A stretch of DNA of 64,000 nucleotides, taken from assembly GCA_965207595.1 (NCBI GenBank), contig CBDBMW010000011.1, forward strand, positions 372,001 through 436,000. Direction: 5' to 3'. Within the stretch, counting starts at the first letter, position 1, and each line of letters opens with the position of its first letter. This DNA comes from JAGWAJ01 sp026707615. GTDB lineage: Bacteria; Acidobacteriota; Vicinamibacteria; Vicinamibacterales; UBA8438. The notes beneath the pieces were generated by a model. That model did not search any database. It worked only from the letters and a program-made list of their open reading frames with translations, and was not told the origin of the DNA. The translations under genes were made by a program, and so were the position numbers. Shown piece after piece: positions 58,266-64,000 of this stretch.

Positions 58266-61058
58266 ATGCATCGAGCAAGTTGGAGAGGGAAGTGGTGCGC
58301 GGCGGCCGTCGTGGCGATGCTCGCCCTGACGGGCGCGCGCGCGCAGGCCCAGGAATCGGGCACCGTGCAGGGGACGGTGACCCTGATCGGCGACGCCGGC
58401 CCGGTGCACGGCGCACTGGTGCTGGTGGTGGGGACCGGCGCCACGGCCCTGACCGAGGAAGACGGGAGCTACGAGATCCGCAACGTGCCGCCGGGCTCCT
58501 ACGAGGTACTCGCCCAGCGCGAGCATCTCACCGCCGGCCGGCAGGCGATCACGGTCGCGGCGGGCGACTTTGCGACGGTCGATTTCGAGCTCGCGCCGTC
58601 GCCGGTGCACGAGGACGTGACGGTCACCGCCTCGGCCGGCGGCGCCGAGACGACGTACGAGGCCTTCAACGCCGTGACGACGCTCGATTCCTTCGACATC
58701 GTCCAGCTCGGCCAGACCAGCCTCGGCGAAGCCCTGCAGAACGAGCCGGGCATCGCGAGCCGGACCTTCGGCCCCGGCTCCAGCCGGCCGATAATCCGCG
58801 GCTTCGACGGAGACCGGGTGCTCATCCTGCAGGACGGGATTCGCACGGGCGACCTCTCCAGCCAGTCCGGGGACCACGGCGTCACCATCGACCCCAACGG
58901 AGCGGCGCGGATCGAGATCGTGCGGGGGCCGGCCACGCTGCTCTACGGGTCGAACGCCGTCGGAGGCCTCGTCAACATCATCACGCCCCAGGAGATCCTG
59001 CACGAGTCGCTGTTCGACGGCACTCGGGCGCAGATCTCCACCGACGGCGGAAGCGCGAACCGGCAGGCCGGGCTCAACGTCAGCGTGCAGCACGCGCAGG
59101 GCAACGTCCGCTTCTGGGGCGGCGGCAGCATGCGGCGGACCGGCGACTACGACACCCCGCAGGGACAGGTCGCCAACTCCGCGACGGAGCTGACGAACGC
59201 GAGCGCCGGGGTCGGCTACGACAACGATCGCTTCTTCGCGAGCGGCGGGTTCACGTTCGAGGAAGGCCGGTACGGCGTGCCGTTCGCGGAGGAGTTCCAC
59301 GGCCACCACGACGAGCACGGCCACGACGAGGACGACCACGGCGAGGACGACCACGACGAGGACGACCACGACGAGGACGACCACGACGAGGACGACCACG
59401 ACGAGGACGACCACGACGATCACGACGACCACGACGAGGACGACCACGACGATCACGACCACGACGAGGACGACCACGACGACCACGGCGAGGACGACCA
59501 CGACGACCACGACGACCACGAGGGCGAGGAGGTCGAGATCGATCTCGCCTCACGGCGGCGCGTCGGGCGCTTCGACATCGGCCTGCGCGACCTGGACAAC
59601 AGCATCCTCGACGGGCTGCGGGTCTCGCTCAACGTGATCGAATGGAACCACGACGAGCTGGAGATCGAGAACGGGCTCGAGCGCATCGGGACGGCCTTCG
59701 ACAACCAGAGCTACATCGTGCGGGCGGAGCTGGACCAGAAGCAGACCGAGCGCGTCTCCGGGCGCTTCGGCATGTGGGCGCAGGTCCGCAACTTCGAGGC
59801 GACCGGCTTCGAGGCGCTCGCGCCCCGGACGGACCAGACGTCGTTCGCCGCCTTCGCATACGAGGAGTTCAACTTCGGGCGCTTCCGCCTGCAGTTCGGC
59901 GGCCGCGTGGAGCGGAACGCGTATCGGGCCGGCGAGCGTGCGGAGGTCATCGGCCACGACGACGAGCACGACCACGACGACGATCACGACGACGATCACG
60001 ATGATCACGACGATGATCACGACGATGATCACGACGATGATCACGACGATGATCACGACGACGATCACGACGACGATCACGACGACGATCACGATGATCA
60101 CGACGACGATCACGACGATGATCACGACGATGATCACGACGACGATCACGACGACGACCACGACGACCACGACCACGATGATCACGACGATGATCACGAC
60201 GACGACCACGACGACCACGACCACGATGATCACGACGATGATCACGACGACGACCACGACGATGACCACGTGCTGGTCGCGCCCGACCCTCGCGACCGCC
60301 AGTTCCTCGGAGCCTCGGCGTCAATCGGCATCCATGCCGACCTCGGCTCGAACACCGCGTTCGTGGCCAACTTCACGCACTCGCACCGCGCCCCGGCGCT
60401 CGAGGAGCTCTACAACTTCGGGCCGCACGTGGGGAACCTGGCCTTCGAGGTGGGGAACCCGAACCTCGACTCCGAGACGACGCTCGGCATCGACCTGAGC
60501 CTCCGGACCCGCACGGGGCGCGTCCGGAGCGAGCTGAACGCCTACGTCTACGACATCGACGGGTTCATCTTCGGAGACCGCACCGACGAGTTCCGCGACA
60601 ACCTGGCGGTGTTCGACTTCACGCAGGGCGACAGCCGCTTCGTGGGCTTCGATGCGCGGGGCAGCCTGCGCCTGGCGGGACAGGCCTGGGCGACGCTGGG
60701 GATCGGCTACGTCGACGCGAAGCTGACCGCGACGGACCAGCCGCTACCGCGTATCCCGCCGCTCCGAGGCACGCTGACGCTCGACATCCCCTACGGCGGG
60801 TTCACGCTGAGCCCGCAGCTGATGTACGCCGCGCGACAGGACGCCGTGTTCCGCGGCGAGACCGAGACGGACGGCTACTCCGTCCTGAACGTGCACGCGT
60901 CGTACACCTGGCCGAGGCAGCACGCGGCGCACGTCGTGACGTTCACGGGGTACAACCTGACGAACACGACGTACCGCAACCACACGTCGTTCATCAAGGA
61001 CCTGGCGCCGGAGATGGGCCGGGGAGTCCGGGTGGGGTACTCGTTGCGGTTCTTCTAG
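58266..61058 (+). CDS. TonB-dependent receptor with two long His/Asp tracts (metal uptake)
   Basis: A 930-residue outer-membrane receptor. Order: signal peptide (WCAAAVVAMLALTGARAQA), a carboxypeptidase-regulatory-like beta-sandwich (GTVQGTVTLIGDAGPVHGALVLV, GSYEIRNVPPGSYEVLA), plug domain (GEALQNEPGIASRTFGPGSSRPIIRGFDGDRVLILQDG, RIEIVRGPATLLYGSNAVGGLVNI), then a 22-strand barrel ending GRGVRVGYSLRFF. Two extracellular loops are replaced by tracts of His, Asp and Glu: about 78 residues (59298-59531, HDED units) and 105 residues (59955-60269, HDDD units). The zinc receptor ZnuD has short His/Asp-rich loops of this sort, so Zn (or Ni/Co/Cu) uptake is likely. ATG 58266 has the best ribosome-site spacing. 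Confidence 0.9.
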   Translation: MHRASWRGKWCAAAVVAMLALTGARAQAQESGTVQGTVTLIGDAGPVHGALVLVVGTGATALTEEDGSYEIRNVPPGSYEVLAQREHLTAGRQAITVAAGDFATVDFELAPSPVHEDVTVTASAGGAETTYEAFNAVTTLDSFDIVQLGQTSLGEALQNEPGIASRTFGPGSSRPIIRGFDGDRVLILQDGIRTGDLSSQSGDHGVTIDPNGAARIEIVRGPATLLYGSNAVGGLVNIITPQEILHESLFDGTRAQISTDGGSANRQAGLNVSVQHAQGNVRFWGGGSMRRTGDYDTPQGQVANSATELTNASAGVGYDNDRFFASGGFTFEEGRYGVPFAEEFHGHHDEHGHDEDDHGEDDHDEDDHDEDDHDEDDHDEDDHDDHDDHDEDDHDDHDHDEDDHDDHGEDDHDDHDDHEGEEVEIDLASRRRVGRFDIGLRDLDNSILDGLRVSLNVIEWNHDELEIENGLERIGTAFDNQSYIVRAELDQKQTERVSGRFGMWAQVRNFEATGFEALAPRTDQTSFAAFAYEEFNFGRFRLQFGGRVERNAYRAGERAEVIGHDDEHDHDDDHDDDHDDHDDDHDDDHDDDHDDDHDDDHDDDHDDDHDDHDDDHDDDHDDDHDDDHDDDHDDHDHDDHDDDHDDDHDDHDHDDHDDDHDDDHDDDHVLVAPDPRDRQFLGASASIGIHADLGSNTAFVANFTHSHRAPALEELYNFGPHVGNLAFEVGNPNLDSETTLGIDLSLRTRTGRVRSELNAYVYDIDGFIFGDRTDEFRDNLAVFDFTQGDSRFVGFDARGSLRLAGQAWATLGIGYVDAKLTATDQPLPRIPPLRGTLTLDIPYGGFTLSPQLMYAARQDAVFRGETETDGYSVLNVHASYTWPRQHAAHVVTFTGYNLTNTTYRNHTSFIKDLAPEMGRGVRVGYSLRFF
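59298..59531 (+). repeat. first His/Asp/Glu-coding tract in the TonB receptor
   Basis: About 78 codons of almost only His, Asp, Glu and a few Gly, built from GACGAGGACGACCAC-type units (HDEDD) in near-perfect tandem, with later HDD units. It lies in a predicted extracellular loop. Confidence 0.9.
59955..60269 (+). repeat. second His/Asp-coding tract in the TonB receptor
   Basis: Exactly 105 codons containing only His and Asp apart from one Glu, mostly HDDD units coded by variants of CACGACGATGAT. Roughly thirty His residues are present. Codon wobble (GAC/GAT) varies between units, so selection on the protein as well as slippage has acted. Confidence 0.92.
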
Positions 61059-61171
61059 GAGACTGGGAGCCTGCCCGCCGCCGGGCTCTCGCCGCCGCGC
61101 GACTCCCCGCGCGGTCGGTGCGGGCGGGCGGCGGTCGGGGCAGGCGACCCGCCGGGGTGGGCACGGAGCCA

Positions 61172-61209
61172 CCGGTCGTGCCGCAGCGGCGCCGCTGTGG
61201 CACGACCGG
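61172..61209. terminator. bidirectional terminator hairpin
   Basis: CCGGTCGTGCCGCAGCGGC (61172-61190) is followed directly by its reverse complement (61191-61209) with one mismatch. It lies between the convergent TonB receptor and MBL genes, where a shared terminator is expected. Confidence 0.75.
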
Positions 61210-61224
61210 CGGCAACCCGGCTCG

Positions 61225-62085
61225 CTACTGCTGCCGCTCGGCTGCGAGCTGGTCCTGGTACAGGCGCTCGAGCCTCTCGACTGCGGCGAGGAAGCCGTCC
61301 GGATCGACGAAGCGGTCCGGGTCGTAGGGCATGCCCGGCTCCCACTTGTCGTGCAGGCTGTACTGCGAGCCGTGCGCGGCGACCCACACGTCGATGTCGA
61401 GCGCCTTCTGCCGGCGGAACGTCTCGGCGAAATCGTCGGCCACCCCGGGGTAGGTGGGGTCGACGACCAGGCGCTTGCCGGGATTGATCGTTCCCATGTT
61501 GGCGATGATGACGCCGTAGTCGCGGCCGCCCTCGCTCACGGCCATCAGGTAGCTGGAGCTGCCCTCGGTATGGCCGGGGCTCTCCAGCACCGTCAGCCGC
61601 GCATCGCCCAGTTCGAGCACCTCCCCGTCCTCGATGATCCGGTCGACGGCGACCGGAGCGAAGGACTGCCGCCCGCCGAAGTGCGGGTCGCTGAACCCGC
61701 CGTCCTCGAGCACCCGCGCGTCGCCTGCCGTGGCCCACATCTCGGCCCCCGTGATCTCCTTGATCTCGGCCAGCGCCGCGGTGTGATCCCAATGCGCCTG
61801 CATCTGCAGCAGGACGCGCACGTCCTCGAGGCGGAAGCCCAGCGACTCGACGTTGTCCCGGATGAGCGGGGTCGAATCCTCCAGCCCCGTGTTGATCAGG
61901 AAGTGCCCCTCGTCGGAGGTGACGAGGAAGACGGCGAGGTCGTAGGTCCCCACCGCGTACAGGTTGCCGATCACCCGGTGTCCGGGAAACGGCTGCGTCC
62001 ACCCGTCCGGCTGGGCGCCGATCGGGACCGCGGCGACCGCGGCGAGGCAGCAGGCGGCTACGAGCCGGCCGATGACGGATCTCAT
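61225..62085 (-). CDS. subclass-B3-like metallo-beta-lactamase-fold hydrolase
   Basis: A 286-residue exported protein; ATG 62085 has GGAGGGAAGG upstream and gives signal VIGRLVAACCLAAVAAVPIGAQ. B3-type metal sites are visible: LLQMQAHWDHTAAL, LESPGHTEGSSSYL and VAAHGSQYSLHDK. In standard B3 numbering the first ligand position (116) is Gln, as in the GOB enzymes, rather than His. GFRLEDVRVLLQ, DPTYPGVADDFAETFR and the overall length fit B3 enzymes. Beta-lactam hydrolysis is possible but many B3-like proteins of soil and marine bacteria have other roles. It is convergent with the TonB receptor. Confidence 0.88.
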   Translation of the reverse strand: MRSVIGRLVAACCLAAVAAVPIGAQPDGWTQPFPGHRVIGNLYAVGTYDLAVFLVTSDEGHFLINTGLEDSTPLIRDNVESLGFRLEDVRVLLQMQAHWDHTAALAEIKEITGAEMWATAGDARVLEDGGFSDPHFGGRQSFAPVAVDRIIEDGEVLELGDARLTVLESPGHTEGSSSYLMAVSEGGRDYGVIIANMGTINPGKRLVVDPTYPGVADDFAETFRRQKALDIDVWVAAHGSQYSLHDKWEPGMPYDPDRFVDPDGFLAAVERLERLYQDQLAAERQQ

Positions 62086-62118
62086 GGCGACCTTCCCTCC
62101 CATCTGCCGTCCCGCCCG

Positions 62119-63285
62119 TCAGGCGATCCGCACGGTTCGCGGGTACTGCGCGTTGTTCTCGAGGCCGGTCTGCTTGATCGAGAGCTCGTCCGCGGTCGGC
62201 TGGACGACGCCGTTGACGTCGGTCGCCCGGGAGACGAGCGTGTGCTCTCCGGCCGTGGCGCCCGTCCACGTGTAGCGAAACAGCTTCCAGGAGTACGTCC
62301 CGCGCGTCGCCGGATCGAGTGTGGCCGGCTGCCAGTCGCCGTCGTCCACCTTCACCTCGACCGAGCGGAGCGGGGTGCCGTCGTGCAGCACGAAGCCGAG
62401 CACCTCGTGGCGGTCGCCGGTGCGGGTGACGCGGGCGATGACGGACTTGACCCGGAGGTGCGAGACCTCGGTTTCGTGCCACACCGTCTCGCCGTTGATC
62501 TCCTCCGCCCACAGCGTGCGGTACCAGCGCGCCTGCCACTTGCCGAGGAAGCGGTTCGCCTGCAGGTGGATGCGCGTCAGCCACTTGACGTTGGTGACGC
62601 CGTACCAGCCGGGCACGACCAGCCGCAACGGCGACCCCTGCTGGCGGGTCAGCGGCTCGCCGTTCAGGGCGTAGGCCAGCAGCGGCCCCGAGTCGAGCCC
62701 GTCGGCCAGCGGCAGGCTGCGGGCGAACGGCTGTTCCACCTCGTACGGCCGGCCCCGGAAGTCGACCGTCTCGGGCCCGCTGTCCGCGCCGAAGAAGACC
62801 GCCTCCCGCGCCGCGGGCGTGACGCCGGCCAGATCGAGCAGCGTGCGCAGCGGAACGCCGGTCCAGCGCCCGTTGCTGGCGAGCCCCTGGATGATGGCGG
62901 GCGAGTTGCCGGAGCACTCGTAGCCGGCGTCGATCTCCGTCGCGCCCATCCCGCGCAGATCGTCGAGCGTGAGCTGCTGCGGGCGCTCGACCAGGCCGGT
63001 GACGTCGAGCCGGAACGTGTCGGGATCGATCTCGGGCTGGTCGAAGTGCTGGACCGTGTAGAAGGAGTCCCGCGGCGTGTAGGGCCCGTCGATCGTGCGG
63101 ATGTCGAGCAGCCGGAAGGGCGCATCGGGAGCGCTCCCGTAGTCGTCGGGAACGTCCGTGAACGGCACCGCTTCCTCGCCCTGCGCCAGCGCGGGCAGCG
63201 CCCACTCGGGAATGCCGAGCGCGCCCAGGCCGACCGCGGCCAGCCCGCCCTTCACCACCGCTCGACGGGTCGGTTCGTGTTTCAT
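62119..63285 (-). CDS. sulfite-oxidase-like molybdopterin oxidoreductase
   Basis: A 388-residue Tat-exported enzyme (MKHEPTRRAVVKGGLAAVGLGALG). The Moco domain has IDAGYECSGNSPAIIQ with the Mo-ligating Cys near residue 125, NGRWTGVPLRTLLDLAG, FGADSG and GSPLRLVVPGWYGVTNVKWLTRIHL. The C-terminal dimerisation domain contains VKSVIARVTRTGDRHEVLGFVLHDGTPLRSVEVKVDDGDWQPATL and GEHTLVSRATDVNG. This is the SorA/sulfite oxidase family without a haem domain. It oxidises sulfite or a related substrate in the periplasm. The gene start is well separated from the next gene; the MBL gene follows 33 bp downstream on the same strand. Confidence 0.93.
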   Translation of the reverse strand: MKHEPTRRAVVKGGLAAVGLGALGIPEWALPALAQGEEAVPFTDVPDDYGSAPDAPFRLLDIRTIDGPYTPRDSFYTVQHFDQPEIDPDTFRLDVTGLVERPQQLTLDDLRGMGATEIDAGYECSGNSPAIIQGLASNGRWTGVPLRTLLDLAGVTPAAREAVFFGADSGPETVDFRGRPYEVEQPFARSLPLADGLDSGPLLAYALNGEPLTRQQGSPLRLVVPGWYGVTNVKWLTRIHLQANRFLGKWQARWYRTLWAEEINGETVWHETEVSHLRVKSVIARVTRTGDRHEVLGFVLHDGTPLRSVEVKVDDGDWQPATLDPATRGTYSWKLFRYTWTGATAGEHTLVSRATDVNGVVQPTADELSIKQTGLENNAQYPRTVRIA

Positions 63286-63394
63286 CGCCTTCTCCTTCGC
63301 GCCTCTCCAGGCTTCTCGCACTTCTCCGGGCTTCGCGTGCACCGCGGCCCGTGCCCGGCGCACCCGTCGAGAATGCCGCGTCGCGACGGGGGAG

Positions 63395-64000
63395 TCAACC
63401 CGCCCGGCGATACAGGGAGAGGCGCCACGGAGGGCCGCGGCGGTCGCGCACTTCGTGGCATCCCCGGAGCGGCAACGCGTCGACCGTCAGGTCGCGATCG
63501 TGCGTCAGAAGGCCCAGCGTCGTTCCCGGCCCGCAGTTCGCGGCGACGAAGCGCGCCAGCCGGTGCTGGTTGCCGTCCGGGTAGTTGAGGACGAGTCGTG
63601 CCCGGGGGAGCGCGATGCCGCACGCCGCGTAGGTCGCCGGGTCGCAGTAGTCGGCCGCGGCCAGGCGGAGGTGTGCGGGCTCGATGACTCCGGCCGCTCC
63701 GAGAGCCCGCAGGTGGCTCGCCGCGCGGGCGTGCAGTACCTCGTCGTGCTCGACGCCCAGGACCGTCTGTCCCGGAACCAGCCAGGCGATGACGGCGAGG
63801 ACCCTCCCGTCGCCGCTTCCGGCATCGATTACGGGAGCGGGCATGGGGCGGGCGCCTCCCGCGCCGCCGGGCAGCAGCCCCTCGGCCGACAGGACGGCCA
63901 CCGCCGCCTCGAGGACCCGGATCGGGGTCGCCACCCAGATGCCCCGGCCCGTGCGCCGGATCGGGAGGGTGCGGCCGTCTGCGTTCCCGGGCCGCTCGAA
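63395..64000 (-). CDS. SAM-dependent methyltransferase-like protein, partial
   Basis: The frame is open to the window end. It reads TLPIRRTGRGIWVATPIRVLEAAVAVLSAEGLL, then VIDAGSGDGRVLAVIAWLVPGQTVLGVEHDEVLHARAASHL (motif I DAGSGDGR, acidic motif II GVEHDE), HLRLAAADYCDPATYAACGIALPRARLVLNYPDGNQHRLARFV and a C-terminal PPWRLSLYRRAG. This is a class I methyltransferase fold resembling small rRNA- or Dot1-type enzymes. A GTG at 63934 could be a start, but the residues before it (GRGIWVATP) fit the family, so the true N-terminus is probably outside the window. Substrate unknown. Confidence 0.8.
   Translation of the reverse strand, partial: FERPGNADGRTLPIRRTGRGIWVATPIRVLEAAVAVLSAEGLLPGGAGGARPMPAPVIDAGSGDGRVLAVIAWLVPGQTVLGVEHDEVLHARAASHLRALGAAGVIEPAHLRLAAADYCDPATYAACGIALPRARLVLNYPDGNQHRLARFVAANCGPGTTLGLLTHDRDLTVDALPLRGCHEVRDRRGPPWRLSLYRRAG

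Noticed and set aside
59550..60269. Long valine/isoleucine-rich open frame on the minus strand
   Set aside because: It is the antisense of the His/Asp codon tract and has no start signal or independent composition.

Overview
The window is GC-rich bacterial DNA. Its gene content fits an Acidobacteriota member, most likely class Vicinamibacteria: a PSD1/DUF1553-DUF1501 pair, PQQ-dependent alcohol dehydrogenases without a fused cytochrome domain, an ADOP/MacB-like ABC permease followed by a kinase relic, many secreted beta-propellers, DUF1080, tandem CMD-domain and metallo-hydrolase proteins. This taxonomic call is inference from gene families. I saw no rRNA, tRNA or CRISPR array. Almost every chromosomal gene carries a signal peptide, and the theme is periplasmic oxidation and hydrolysis of organic matter.

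Layout. 1-14.8 kb is chromosomal: DUF1553/DUF1501, a VapBC module with a 16-bp tandem repeat upstream, a minus-strand MBL / PQQ sugar dehydrogenase / NHL cluster, a frameshifted D-aminoacylase, an M20 amidohydrolase, an Amt transporter, an acyltransferase and a polysaccharide deacetylase. 14.8-29.6 kb is an accretion zone of mobile DNA. It holds a DUF262-HNH-AlbA_2 (GmrSD-like) defence gene, hairpin clusters, an internally deleted pseudogene, two decayed copies and one intact copy of the same tyrosine integrase, an EcsC gene, an osmC gene split by a complete IS21-family element, and a ColE1-style mobilisation cassette with out-of-frame overlapping mobB/mobD genes.

29.6-40.7 kb holds two divergent PQQ-dehydrogenase paralogues. 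The second is cut in two by a 7.3-kb island (32594-39890) bounded by a 4-bp direct repeat. Removing the island restores a 586-codon gene in frame. The island carries a second intact integrase of the same family, a perfectly paired three-way-junction palindrome, a TGTGAC iteron array, and a coupled DUF2236 / RND permease / small membrane protein cassette.

40.7-64 kb is chromosomal again: an ADOP permease, kinase pseudogene, HU-like protein, L-asparaginase, a third PQQ dehydrogenase, CMD, hemerythrin, lactonase, PhoD-like phosphatase, esterase, DUF1080, alpha/beta hydrolase, a TonB receptor with two very long His/Asp tracts, a B3-type MBL and a sulfite-oxidase-like molybdoenzyme.

The main story is repeated use of PQQ-dehydrogenase genes as docking sites by one integrase family. 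This built a layered array of defence, mobilisation and efflux cargo. A dispersed hairpin-forming intergenic repeat (core GGAGTCTGCGCCG) runs through both chromosomal and mobile parts.
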